From: Aerococcus sp. 1KP-2016
GTDB lineage: Bacteria; Bacillota; Bacilli; Lactobacillales; Aerococcaceae
Length of the DNA: 64,000 bases
Direction: 5' to 3'
NCBI RefSeq assembly: GCF_002252085.1
Contig: NZ_NEEY01000005.1
Span: 1-64,000, forward strand
Shown here: positions 38,933-49,112 of the stretch, one piece after another
Layout of the letters: each line of letters starts with the position of its first letter
Numbering within the stretch: the first letter of the stretch is position 1
The notes under the pieces: generated by a model
Told to the model about the DNA's origin: nothing
What the model saw: only the letters and a program-made list of their open reading frames with translations
The model's database searches: none
Made by a program: the position numbers and the translations under genes

Positions 38933-40663
38933 GGTTTAATTCCTCCTCACTTAATTGAGATGATGCGATATCATAGTATAATTTAGAAGATTTCAATAGT
39001 TCTTTATGCGTACCAAGAGCGGCTACTTCACCTTCATCTAGGACAATGATTTGATCAGCATGGATAATTGAACTTACACGTTGGGCAACAATAATAGTAG
39101 TAGCATCTTTTGTTTCTTCTTTCAATGCTTGACGTACTGCGGCATCTGTTTTGAAGTCTAATGCTGAGAAGGAGTCATCGAAGATATAGATTTCACGGTC
39201 AGCTATAATCGAACGTGCGATCGATAGGCGCTGCTTTTGGCCACCTGAAAGGTTAGCACCACCTTCATCTAAATGGGTGCCATACTTGGTATCAAGACGG
39301 TGAATAAATTCATAAGCCTGAGATACACTGGTAGCATGCTCCATATCTGCTTCATCGGCATTAAATTTACCGTAACGTAAATTTTCAGCAATGTCCCCGG
39401 TGAACAGTAAGGCTTTTTGTGGTGTATAGCCAATTTTATTGCGTAAGGCATTTAACTCATAGTTTCGAACATCCACACCGTCGACAAGTATTTGACCTTT
39501 CGTAACGTCGTAGAAGCGAGGAATTAATTTAACTATCGTAGATTTCCCAGATCCAGTAGAGCCAATAAAAGCAACGGTTTGTCCTGGTTCTGTTTTGAAA
39601 GAAATATTTCTTAACACAGGTTTTGATGCATCAGGATAAGCAAAGTCAACATTACGGAATTCTAATGTACCATGTTCTTCTGTATCTGTGATGGCTACCT
39701 GTGCATCTGGTTCAGCGACGGTGATGGGGGTATCCATTACTTCTTGAAGACGACTAGCAGATACAGATGCACGCGGAAACATCATGAAAATATTAGCAAA
39801 TATCAATAATGAATATAGGGCATGGAATACATATTCGATGAAAGCAACCATGATACCGACTTGCATATTACCTTCAGCAATCATTGAAGAACCAAACCAT
39901 AAGATTGTAATAATAACCATGTTTAATAGTAACGAAAAGATAGCCGGCGTGATGGCGATTGTTTTAAATAGTTTACTAGATAGGCTCTTGTAACTCTTAT
40001 TCACTTCTTGGAAACGACCTTGTTGGAAGTTTTCATTGTTAAATGCACGAATGACACGCAGACCCGTGATATTTTCTCGTAAGATACGATTGATATTATC
40101 AAGCTAGCCTGTTGTTTTTCAGAAATAGGTAACGTGTATTTAGCAATAAATATGACGGAAAGAATGATGATAATGGAAACTGGAATGACGAAAACACCTA
40201 GCGCGGGTGAAATTGAAAAAATCATGACAATAGAGAAAATTAGCATCATCGGTGATACTAATCCTTGACGTAAGATCATTTCCATAAATTGTAAAATCAC
40301 AAAAGCATCTGTAGAAATACGGGTTGTTAATGAAGCAACTCCTAATTCCTGAAACTCATGATGCGATAGGGACTGCATTTTTTCATAGGCATCATTACGT
40401 ATGTTCATGGTCATATCATTTACGATACTTGAGGTGGTATATGAAGTGATTGTACGTGATAACAAAGATAAAAGAACTAATCCTACCATGATGAGGGCAT
40501 ATTGCCATAATAATGGTCTATTTTCATTAATAATTGCGTTATCAATCATTTGTGCTAAGTAAGTGGGTAAGCCAATCATTACGCCAGCTACACCGAATGT
40601 GGCGATGAATGTAATCAATAATTTACCCGGGTAACGTTTGACATATTGCCAAATAAATTTCAA
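38922..40663 (-). CDS. Heterodimeric ABC exporter subunit (LmrC/BmrC-like), frameshifted as sequenced
   Basis: ABC half-transporter. The first 200 or so residues (from TTG 40663, AAAGGAGG upstream) carry helices and then break after 'ISEKQQASL'. The true continuation 'DNINRILRENITGLRVIRAFNNENFQQGRF' lies in another frame to 38922. One missing base at about 40100–40102 restores 580 residues. The ATPase has Walker A 'GSTGSGKST', signature 'LSGGQKQRLSIARSI' and Walker B 'YIFDDSFSALD', where Asp replaces the catalytic Glu. That degenerate site is standard in this subunit type. A sequencing error is likely. Confidence 0.86.
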
Positions 40664-40753
40664 ATTGTTCTCCTCCTTTAAATCTGTGGGTCAATAGATA
40701 CCCAGCAAAATATTTTTTAAGCTTTTTGAAGATAATTTAACCGTAAATTGAAT

Positions 40754-40782
40754 AAAAGCAGACCAAATAAAATTTGATCTGC
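40754..40782 (-). terminator. Terminator of the ABC-F gene
   Basis: Eleven-pair stem (40758–40768 with 40772–40782, one G·T pair) followed on the minus strand by T's (40757–40754). It lies 29 bases beyond the ABC-F stop. Confidence 0.8.
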
Positions 40783-40810
40783 AATTTATAATCAGCATTT
40801 GCATGCATCT

Positions 40811-42442
40811 TTATTTTGCGTATAAGCTACGAATACGGTCTTGTACGTCTTTGTTTTCTAGGAATTCTTCATAGGTTGTATCCATACGGTCAACAACACC
40901 ATTTGGCGTTACATGAATAATACGGTTTGCAATTGTTTGAATAAATTCACGGTCATGCGATGTGAATAAAACAACTTCTTTGAATTTGATTAATCCCTCA
41001 TTCAGGCTTGAAATTGATTCAAGGTCTAAATGGTTTGTAGGGTCATCCATTACTAATACATTAGCTTTAGATAACATCATCTTAGATAGCATACAACGGA
41101 CACGTTCGCCCCCTGATAGAACATCAAGATTTTTATTTACTTCATCTCCAGAGAAAAGCATACGACCTAGGAATGAACGTAGGAAGGTATTATCTTCTTC
41201 TTCTGGACCATTGGCAAATTGACGTAACCAATCAAGAATACTTTGTTGGCTATTTTCAAACTCATGAGAGTTATCACGGGCCAAGTATGTTTGGGTGGTG
41301 GTTACACCCCATTTGTAAGTACCTGAATCTGCCTCCATGTTACCAGTAATGATTTCCATCAAAGCTGTCGTGGTTACATCATTACGAGATACAAAGGCTA
41401 CTTTATCATTTGGACGAATATTGAATGATACATTGTCCAAAACTTTTACACCATCAATCGTTTTAGAAAGATTTTCAACGGTTAACACATCATTACCAAT
41501 TTCACGTTCAGGTTCGAAGCCAACGAATGGATATTTACGGCTTGAAGGGTGAATATCATCCAATTCGATTTTTTCCAACGTCTTTTTACGTGATGTTGCT
41601 TGTTTTGATTTAGATGCATTGGCAGAGAAACGGGCGATAAAGTCTTGTAATTCCTTAACTTTTTCTTCTTTCTTTTGATTTGCATCTGCTTGTAATTTTG
41701 CAGCCAATTCAGAAGATTGTTTCCAGAAGTCATAGTTACCTACATAAAGTTGGATTTTACCATAGTCAACATCACAGATGTGTGTACATACTTTATTTAA
41801 GAAGTAACGGTCATGGGATACGACTAATACAGTGTTAGGGAAATTGATGATGTATTCAGATAACCATTCGATGGTTTCAGAATCCAAACCATTGGTAGGC
41901 TCATCTAGTAATAATACATCGGGGTTTCCAAATAATGCTTGCGCAAGTAATACTTTTACCTTATCTTGCTCTTGCAATTCGCTCATTAGTTGGTAGTGCA
42001 TATCTTCTGAAATACCTAAGCCACGTAATAATTGAGCCGCTTCATTTTCAGCATCCCAACCATTCATTTCTGCGAATTCAGCTTCTAATTCACCAGCACG
42101 AATACCATCAGCTTCAGAGAAATCAGCTTTTGCGTATAGGGCATCTTTTTCTTCTCGTACTTCATATAAACGTTCATTACCCATAATTACTGTATCTAAG
42201 ACAGTGTGTTCTTCAAAACCAAAGTGATTTTGGCTTAAGACTGATAATCGTTCACCAGCACCTAGAGATACATTACCTGTTGTAGGGCTTAGTTCACCTG
42301 ACAATACTTTTAGGAAAGTAGATTTACCGGCACCGTTAGCACCAATAATGCCGTAGCAGTTTTCTGGTTGAAAATTAATATTTACTTCATCATACAATTT
42401 GCGGCTACCAAATTGCACACTTACGTTATTTACTGTTAACAT
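40811..42442 (-). CDS. ABC-F family ATPase (YkpA/YbiT-like)
   Basis: Duplicated ABC ATPase of about 543 residues without membrane helices, the ABC-F layout of ribosome-acting translation factors or antibiotic-resistance proteins. The first domain has Walker A 'GANGAGKST'. A linker with 'FSANASKSKQATSRKKTLEKI' follows. The second domain keeps the signature 'LSGGERVRCMLSKMM' and 'VLVMDDPTNHLDLESI', but its Walker A is degenerate ('SRNDVTTTAL', no lysine). ATG 42442 with AGAGGAAC upstream is the family start (MLTVNNVSVQFG); the longer frame is not supported. I infer a translation-factor rather than resistance role. Confidence 0.88.
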   Translation of the reverse strand: MLTVNNVSVQFGSRKLYDEVNINFQPENCYGIIGANGAGKSTFLKVLSGELSPTTGNVSLGAGERLSVLSQNHFGFEEHTVLDTVIMGNERLYEVREEKDALYAKADFSEADGIRAGELEAEFAEMNGWDAENEAAQLLRGLGISEDMHYQLMSELQEQDKVKVLLAQALFGNPDVLLLDEPTNGLDSETIEWLSEYIINFPNTVLVVSHDRYFLNKVCTHICDVDYGKIQLYVGNYDFWKQSSELAAKLQADANQKKEEKVKELQDFIARFSANASKSKQATSRKKTLEKIELDDIHPSSRKYPFVGFEPEREIGNDVLTVENLSKTIDGVKVLDNVSFNIRPNDKVAFVSRNDVTTTALMEIITGNMEADSGTYKWGVTTTQTYLARDNSHEFENSQQSILDWLRQFANGPEEEDNTFLRSFLGRMLFSGDEVNKNLDVLSGGERVRCMLSKMMLSKANVLVMDDPTNHLDLESISSLNEGLIKFKEVVLFTSHDREFIQTIANRIIHVTPNGVVDRMDTTYEEFLENKDVQDRIRSLYAK

Positions 42443-42512
42443 TTTGTTCCTCTTTCTTCCAATTGATGATATAGCGTTGGTAACGCTCGACAAATCTCAT
42501 GGTACATGATAA

Positions 42513-42548
42513 ACACCTTTGAATCAAATACTATTCATTCAAAGGTGT
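42513..42548 (-). terminator. Hairpin after ppk / upstream of the ABC-F gene
   Basis: Perfect 12-pair stem (42513–42524 with 42537–42548) and 12-base loop. The T-tract on the minus strand is short, so it may be a weak terminator for ppk or a leader hairpin of the ABC-F mRNA. Confidence 0.55.
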
Positions 42549-42591
42549 CAAATTTCATCATAAACTTATAATTCAGTTTATATCAGAATGC

Positions 42592-44744
42592 TTATTTTTT
42601 ATTGATACGATTTTGTAAACGCTCAAACCAAGTCATTTTACTTTTTGGCACATTGTTGCGTGATTTTTCTAATTCTTGTTGTGCTTTTTTCATAAAAATT
42701 TGTTGAGAATCTACAGGTGGTAGATCATTTGTTACATATTGGTATGAGCAATCAGGTAATTTGTAACGAGCTTTCGTGTTGTCATCTAAGTAAACTTTAA
42801 GAATTTCCATGATTTCATTATGAATATTTTTATCTAAAACTGGGAATTCTATCTCAACACGACGAATCATATTACGTGTCATCATATCGGCAGATGATAG
42901 GAATAATTTTTCATCGCCATTGTTCTTAAACCAATAAATACGGCTGTGTTCTAGGAACCGACCCACAACAGAGATGACATTGATGTTGTCAGAAACACCT
43001 GGGATACCTGGTACTAAACAGCAAATACCGCGGATGATTAAATCCACTTTAACACCGGCTTGACTTGCTTCGTACATTTTTTTTATCACATCTTTAGAAG
43101 TTAAAGAGTTCATTTTGGCAATAATGTGACCATTTCCATTCACTTTATGTGATTGGATTTCTTCTTCAATATCTTCAATGTAATTATCACGGATATCAAA
43201 CGGAGATACGTGTAAGTAGTGGTAGTCTGGTTGATTAGAATAACCGCTTAAGTAGTTAAAGAAGTCAGTTGCATCTTCAGCAATACCTTCGTTTGTTGTG
43301 ATAATACCCATGTCTGAGTAGAAACGAGCGGTTTTGTCGTTGTAGTTACCTGTACCTAAATGCACATAACGGTATACGCGACCATTTTTTTGTTTCACAA
43401 CCATGGCAATCTTAGAATGTGTTTTCAAGTGGGTTTTACCATAGATAACATGACAACCGGCTTCTTCTAACACTTTGGCCCATTGTACATTGTTTTCTTC
43501 GTCAAAACGTGCTTTTAACTCTACTAATACGGTAACTTGTTTTCCACGTTCTGCTGCTGTTTTTAGGGCAGAGATAATTGGTGAATTACTAGAAACACGA
43601 TATAGCGTTTGTTTAATTGCAAGTGTATTAGGGTCATTCGCCGCATCTTGAATAAATTCAACTACTGGTTTAAATGAATCATATGGGTGATGTAGGAAAA
43701 TGTCGCGTTTTTCTGCTAATTTAAATAGGTCAGTAGTTTGCAATTCCGCTGGATAAACCGGTTTAAATGGCTTGTAACGTAAGTGTGGGAAGTAATTTTC
43801 TAAAACATCGATGGCATCGTTTAATCCAGTTAAATCTAACGGTCCATTGACGAAGTATAAATCACGCTCGAATAAGCCCAATTCATCTAATAGGTATTCA
43901 ATATCCCCCTCGATAATCGCTTGATTTTGGTTATTTTCTAACTGAACCTCAATCCGTACAGCCATACCATTACGACGTTGTACCAAATAGTCTTCAATGA
44001 CTGTTAATAGGTCTTCGGCACCGTCTTCTTGGATATCTAAATCTGCATTTCGTGTAACACGGAATAGGAAAGTAGAATCAATTTGGTAACCAGTGAATAA
44101 CGTTTCGATAAAGTTGGTCACGATATCTTCCAAATAAATGAAGTAGTTATGGCCATCTTCTTCATAATGATAAAAACGGTTCACTAACTGTGGAATTGGG
44201 ACAATGGCTACTTGTTGTTCGCCTTCACGGCTCAAGTTCACGAAAATATGAATTAATTTATTATTTAAACTTGGAAAAGGGCGATAAGCATCAATACCTA
44301 AGGGTGTCAGTGTAGGGTAAATTTCATTAAAGAAGAATTTCTTCATTTGTTCTTTATGATCATTTGGTGCTTCGTTATAGCTAATGAAGTGGATATCATA
44401 GTTTTCTACTTCTTTTTCAAGTCCTGGTAAAGTGCATATTGGTAATCATTATTTTCATGATTTTTCTCAGAAACAGCAATTAATTGTTGTTCTGGTGTCC
44501 ATTGTTTTTTGGTATCTAATTCATTGATATTCAAATGATATTGATCTTGTAAACCCGCAACACGTACCATCATGAACTCATCAAGGTTTGAGGTACCGAT
44601 ACTTAGAAAACTTAATCTTTCTAGAAGTGGATTACGATCATCAGCTGCTTCTTGCAGCACACGGTGGTTAAAATTTAACCACGATACTTCACGGTTTTCA
44701 TAGTAATCTGGGTTATCAAGATCCAACTTTACTAATTCAGTCAT
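42592..44744 (-). CDS. ppk1: Polyphosphate kinase 1, frameshifted as sequenced
   Basis: Makes polyphosphate from ATP. The first 110 residues (from ATG 44744; '[20 protein letters not shown]') end in a stop after 'YQDLKKK'. The remaining about 600 residues resume in another frame with 'EVENYDIHF…'. One missing base in an A-run at about 44427–44433 restores 717 residues, the full PPK1 length. The catalytic histidine region is '[13 protein letters not shown]', followed by '[16 protein letters not shown]', and '[21 protein letters not shown]' is near the end. It follows ppx by 55 bases on the same strand, the usual synthesis and breakdown pair. Confidence 0.88.
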
Positions 44745-44799
44745 TTTTTTGATTTCTCCTTTTTATTAAATGGTTGATGAAATGGAGAGATATTGTCTT

Positions 44800-46352
44800 T
44801 TAAGAAATGGCTAGATAAGATTTTGCATGGATAAATTCTAAGGAGATGTCTTTGCCAATCGCTCGTTCAATATGTTTCTTTTGATCTTCTGAACGATAGA
44901 CTTCCGATAATAATTCACCTTGATAGAAGATGCGTAGAATTAGGCTACCACCTTTTCGTACAAGGTCCATACTTTTGACTATATTATTATGCGAATCATT
45001 TAAACATTCTGCAAATTTAATTAAGCCTCCAATATTTTGAAGGGATTCCACTTGTTTGTCTTCTAGCATCTCTCCATAACTTGATAGGTATCGGTCGAAT
45101 AATGTTTTATTTTTATAAGATGCTAAAACAGCTAGTGCTAATCGATGTGGATGTGAAAATCCATTTAAATTCGAATTTGATAAAAGGTAGAAGGTATGTT
45201 GTGATGCGTTGCCTGGCTCAATCATTTCGCCAAGGTTATATAAATATGCACCATAATCCATCAATTGTAATTCAGTATCGTTCAATTGAATGTAGCCATC
45301 TTCATTTAAGGCATCATACAGTTGTCGTGTAATCACCATGCGTTGTGCGGCGTCTGACATTGAAAATTGATAGATGCTAGATAATCTTTCAACTGTTTCC
45401 TGGGCAACATGATTGATATCAAAGGCTGCTGGATATTTATTTTCTAAATATTCATAGACGATACCTTCACGTAACCCTTGTTGTGAGAATTTAAAGATGG
45501 GCGAGCCACTGCTTGAATCAATTCTTGGAAAACAATAATTGCTGGGATAATGATATCCGCACGGTTGGAAGAAAGACCTTCTAATTTCAGCATATCTTTC
45601 ATTGTTTGTTCTACGAAGATATTATAAACGTCATCAATTTCTTCGGGACTCATGGTATATTCGTGTAATCCAGCCATACCATATTTGGTATGCATCTGGT
45701 GTACACGAGCAACATTACGCGCAGAACCACCAATAGCAAAGATTGGTAACTGTAAATCAGCGAAGAAAGGATGTTCAGCAAAGGATTGCTTCACAAATTT
45801 CCGCGTTTCCTTAATGGCTTTTGCATCGTTAAAATCCTTACCTTCAAAAAATCTTTCTTGTAATGAAACTACCCCAAATGGGAATGAGAAAAATTCAACA
45901 AGGTTTTTATCTTTGAAAAGGGTGATTTCAGTTGAGCCACCACCAATGTCAATTGAAATACCATCACGGTCGCTCATAGAATGGGCAACAGCAGAGAAAC
46001 CATAAAAAGCTTCCATTTTCTCTGGTACTAATTCGATCGTCACACCAGTTTTCTTTTGTACCTGGTCAATAATATCATCCCTATTTTTTGATTGGCGAAT
46101 AGCAGCTGTAGCTTTTGGTAAGATACGGTCTGCTTTCAGGATGGCAGCTTCTTTGGCAAAGGCGCCAATGATACGTGCTAGCGTATCAATACCTTCTTGT
46201 GACATTTCATTGTCATCCGTAATATATTGAAAAATACGTGCAGGTATTTTAATATTCTGAATTTCTCGCATTGCTAAATTATCTTCTACTTGAAAGACAA
46301 CAAGGCGAATAGAGTTTGAGCCTATATCAATCAAACCAATTCGTTCTTTCAT
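44800..46352 (-). CDS. ppx: Exopolyphosphatase / Ppx-GppA phosphatase, frameshifted as sequenced
   Basis: Hydrolyses polyphosphate or pppGpp. 'IGLIDIGSNSIRLVVF' opens the protein and 'GISIDIGGGSTEITLF' marks the second phosphate loop. The frame breaks after 'ELIQAVARP'. The continuation 'FKFSQQGLREGIVYEYLENKYP' runs in another frame into an HD-like C-terminal half ending at 44800. One missing base near 45502 restores 517 residues. A sequencing error is likely, as ppk next door has the same kind of break. Start ATG 46352 has AAAGGA upstream. Confidence 0.85.
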
Positions 46353-46501
46353 AATGGTTGTGTCCTTTCGTTTCTCGTGAGCAACAGTAACAACTAATTT
46401 TTAAATTTATCTAAAATTAGTATAACTTAATTTTTGTATTCAGAAAACCTTAATTGCCTTAGTTTACATATATAGGCCCAATTAGCAGATGAGTGTATGT
46501 A

Positions 46502-46532
46502 AAAAGGACCATGACAGATGACATGATCCTTT
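46502..46532. terminator. Terminator after the Cof phosphatase gene
   Basis: Stem AAAAGGA(C)CATG with CATG(A)TCCTTTT (46502–46532) and T-runs on both strands. It separates the HAD gene from ppx. Confidence 0.7.
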
Positions 46533-46559
46533 TGCATACGTTTAACATAAAGTAAGCTT

Positions 46560-47441
46560 TTAATTTTTGGCGCCTGCTAGCTCTAGGGCATGGTGAATGG
46601 CATTGGCCACACCAGCATTGTAATTTGTAGTCGTTTCATATTTGGCTACATCTTTTACACCTTGTTCGGCATTAGCCATAGCAAATGAATAACCAGCTAC
46701 TTTTAACATGGATAAATCATTGAAGTTATCGCCAACAGTAACCACATTTTCGATGTTGTAACCATGTTCTTGGCAATATTTTGTTACGGCAATCCCTTTA
46801 GTACCGTCTGCATGATTAATTTCAATATTGTATTTGAATGATGAGGTCACGTGTGTATCTGGATAAGCTGCTTTAATTTCTTCACCTAATGGTTTGATGG
46901 TATTTTCTGGGTCAACGTCAACAAAAGTAATTTTAATGATGTCTTGACCCTCCTCAGTGATTAAGGTACGTAAATCATCACGAAAATCAATCGTAGTCAC
47001 TTCATTAGATTGCGTTGCTCGAGTACGCGCTTCTTCAACTGACATATCAGGATTTAAACTTTGGATAAGCTCAGTAATCCCAACGATACGCTGTTCAAGT
47101 GAAGATGAGTAGACATTTTTACTTGTCATAGCTTCCATATAATAGCCAACTTCATAACCTTTATTTAGAATAGCCAAAGCTGTCTCTTTATCGATATCCA
47201 CCTCGTACTCAACTTGACCATTACGATCGAACAAAATAGAACCATTCAAACCGATGATAGGGCAGCGGATACCTGCTTCATCTAATTTTACCTTAGCCTC
47301 TGTGTAGTTACGACCTGTACAAACGACAAAGGGAATCCCCATGTTATATGTTTGCATGATCGCATCAATATTTGCTTGCGGAATTTCCATATTTTCATCT
47401 AGCAACGTGCCATCCATATCCGATACAATTAGTTCAATCAT
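46560..47441 (-). CDS. Cof-type HAD family phosphatase
   Basis: Sugar-phosphate or nucleotide phosphatase of 293 residues. The nucleophile motif 'VSDMDGTLLDENM' is at residues 5–17, 'VCTGRNYTEA' is motif II, and 'GDNFNDLSMLKVAGYSFAMANA' is the late motif of the Cof/YidA (IIB cap) group. The substrate cannot be told from sequence. It stands alone, divergent from ung. Confidence 0.88.
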   Translation of the reverse strand: MIELIVSDMDGTLLDENMEIPQANIDAIMQTYNMGIPFVVCTGRNYTEAKVKLDEAGIRCPIIGLNGSILFDRNGQVEYEVDIDKETALAILNKGYEVGYYMEAMTSKNVYSSSLEQRIVGITELIQSLNPDMSVEEARTRATQSNEVTTIDFRDDLRTLITEEGQDIIKITFVDVDPENTIKPLGEEIKAAYPDTHVTSSFKYNIEINHADGTKGIAVTKYCQEHGYNIENVVTVGDNFNDLSMLKVAGYSFAMANAEQGVKDVAKYETTTNYNAGVANAIHHALELAGAKN

Positions 47442-47607
47442 GTAAATGCTCCTATCTATCTTTTATTATCTTTAGTGTACCATGATAGAAATATTTCCAC
47501 TAGCTAAAGGGGACCAAAAAGGGTAGAAGTGTTCGCGAAATCAGTCGAAAAATGGTATAGTGGCATTTATATTTTTTAACGTTTATAGAAAATGAAGAGG
47601 GGATCTT

Positions 47608-48282
47608 ATGACTACTTTAGCAAAAATGCCAGACGATTGGGCAGGGCATGTATCTTCTGTCCTCAACACAGCAACTTTTCAGCAGTTTACGGCGCAACTT
47701 GAACAAGCTTATACGAGAGAGACCATCTATCCGGATGCGCGCAATGTTTATGAAGCATTTCGTTTAACACCATTTAATCAAGTCAAAGTTGTCATCCTAG
47801 GGCAAGATCCCTACCATCAACCAGGCCAAGCGCATGGTTTAAGTTTTTCTGTCCAAAGCGAGGTCAAATTGCCACCTTCTTTACGGAATATCTACAAAGA
47901 ATTGCAGACTGATTTGGATATTCAACCAGCAACGCATGGAAATCTTACGGCGTGGGCAAAGCAAGGTGTTTTATTGTTGAATGCTGTTTTAACTGTTCCA
48001 GATAGCCAAGCGAATGCTCATAAAGGCAAAGGGTGGGAAGCTTTAACGGATGCTGCAATTGCAGCCTTGAACGAGAAGGAAACGCCAGTGGTATTTATCT
48101 TATGGGGCAACTCTGCCAAAGCAAAAAGGACCTTGATAGATGAACGTAAGCATTTTGTACTTACATCCGCCCATCCAAGTCCATTATCAGCTTCACGCGG
48201 TTTCTTTGGGTCAAAACCATTCTCTCAAACGAATGATTTACTGGAATCATCAGGTCAAACGCCAATTGATTGGCATGTATAA
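47608..48282 (+). CDS. ung: Uracil-DNA glycosylase
   Basis: Enzyme of 224 residues that removes uracil from DNA, first step of base-excision repair. The catalytic motif 'GQDPYHQPGQAHGLSFS' holds the active Asp, and 'HPSPLSASRGFFG' is the DNA-intercalation loop. AGAGGGG lies before ATG 47608 and an extended -10 TGGTATAGT (about 47552–47560) upstream. Length is normal. Confidence 0.96.
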   Translation: MTTLAKMPDDWAGHVSSVLNTATFQQFTAQLEQAYTRETIYPDARNVYEAFRLTPFNQVKVVILGQDPYHQPGQAHGLSFSVQSEVKLPPSLRNIYKELQTDLDIQPATHGNLTAWAKQGVLLLNAVLTVPDSQANAHKGKGWEALTDAAIAALNEKETPVVFILWGNSAKAKRTLIDERKHFVLTSAHPSPLSASRGFFGSKPFSQTNDLLESSGQTPIDWHV

Positions 48283-48311
48283 AACACAAGAATAGTTTAT
48301 GGCGAGTATTT

Positions 48312-48779
48312 TTAATGTGTATGTGGGTGATGAATACATTGTCCAGGTACACAATGGCATGTAACCTCATCCACATACGTTGCCTGGTCTAAAGCACCAA
48401 GGATATGTTGTTTCATACGATCATCTAAAATCGCTGCTTGAATGAGGGCATTGATGACTTTGTCGGCATCTGTGTTACACCAACCACTCAGTAAAGTTTG
48501 CGCTTGGTTAGCCAAGGCTTCATCTTCGTTGATTGCTGCACTATACAGAAATGAGCGACCATCTTTTTTTGTGGTAAGCCATTCTTTTTTTGTCAAACGA
48601 CCGATGAGCGTTTTGATGGTTGCAGGTTTCCATCCTTTTTTGTCAGATAGCGATTCGATGATTGTGCGTGAATTGGTTTACTTTTGGGCCCAAACAACAC
48701 GCATAACCTCCCATTCAGCCGCTGAAACATCATGATGCGTATTTGTTTCGTGGTCATGTTGTATGGTAAGTTCAGCCAT
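48312..48779 (-). pseudogene. copY: CopY-type copper repressor with an in-frame stop
   Basis: BlaI/CopY winged-helix repressor. From ATG 48779 (GGAGT ahead) it reads MAELTIQHDH…AAEWEVMRVVWAQK, then TAA at codon 34 (48678–48680). The same frame continues 'TNSRTIIESLSDKKGWKPATIKTLIGRLTKKEW…' to 48312, 155 codons in all. A single C-to-T change (Gln CAA to TAA) would explain it, unlike the one-base losses elsewhere. The C-terminus has the Cu(I) motif in altered form: CHC…C then His-rich (HHPHTH) instead of CxCxxxxCxC. A perfect cop box lies 52 bases upstream. No copper ATPase gene is in the window. Confidence 0.85.
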
Positions 48780-48827
48780 ATTGATAACTCCTTTCGCAAA
48801 AGTTTATAAGGTATTTAGTTAATTTAA

Positions 48828-48843
48828 GTTTACAGGTGTAGTC
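48828..48843. promoter_or_regulatory. Cop box (CopY operator)
   Basis: TACAGGTGTA at 48831–48840, with flanking bases that fit the full RNYKACANNTGTARNY CopY operator consensus. It lies upstream of the disrupted copY, so it is probably its autoregulatory site. Confidence 0.78.
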
Positions 48844-49033
48844 TTAAAAACACAAGTAAAAGCCATTTTTCTTAATTTAAAACGATTGAAACATTTTTTG
48901 TATATTCATCTCATAAAATGATTTTTTTTAAAATTTGTTTAATTGAGCAAAGCGTATTGGTCATTGCACTTGTGTAATTAAACTGAATAAACCGGTAAAA
49001 CTTTTTTGGTTTAAATCCTTGTATTTCGTGAAT

Positions 49034-49085
49034 TATCCATATATAGTTGGTACATATTAAAAAACACCACTACATGTAGTGGTGT
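49034..49085 (+). promoter_or_regulatory. Tandem NrdR-like boxes upstream of nrdIEF
   Basis: In the 333-base gap between copY and nrdI, two sequences resemble NrdR boxes (core CwAtATaTwG): CCATATATAG at 49037–49046 and CTACATGTAG at 49070–49079. They lie 33 bases apart, near the three-turn spacing typical of NrdR. The second is the centre of a perfect 22-base palindrome (49064–49085) followed by seven T's (49088–49094), so it could instead act as a terminator or attenuator just before the nrdI ribosome site. Other parts of the gap are AT-rich with no legible gene. Confidence 0.5.
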
Positions 49086-49112
49086 AATTTTTTTACAGAG
49101 GAGGCATGTGAT

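Noticed and set aside
48312-48596. A stand-alone 94-residue gene on the minus strand
   Set aside because: It is the in-frame continuation of copY after the stop codon, not an independent gene.
49064-49085. The 22-base palindrome as a second cop box
   Set aside because: It contains TACATGTA without the two-base gap of TACANNTGTA, so CopY binding is not expected; NrdR or terminator function fits better.
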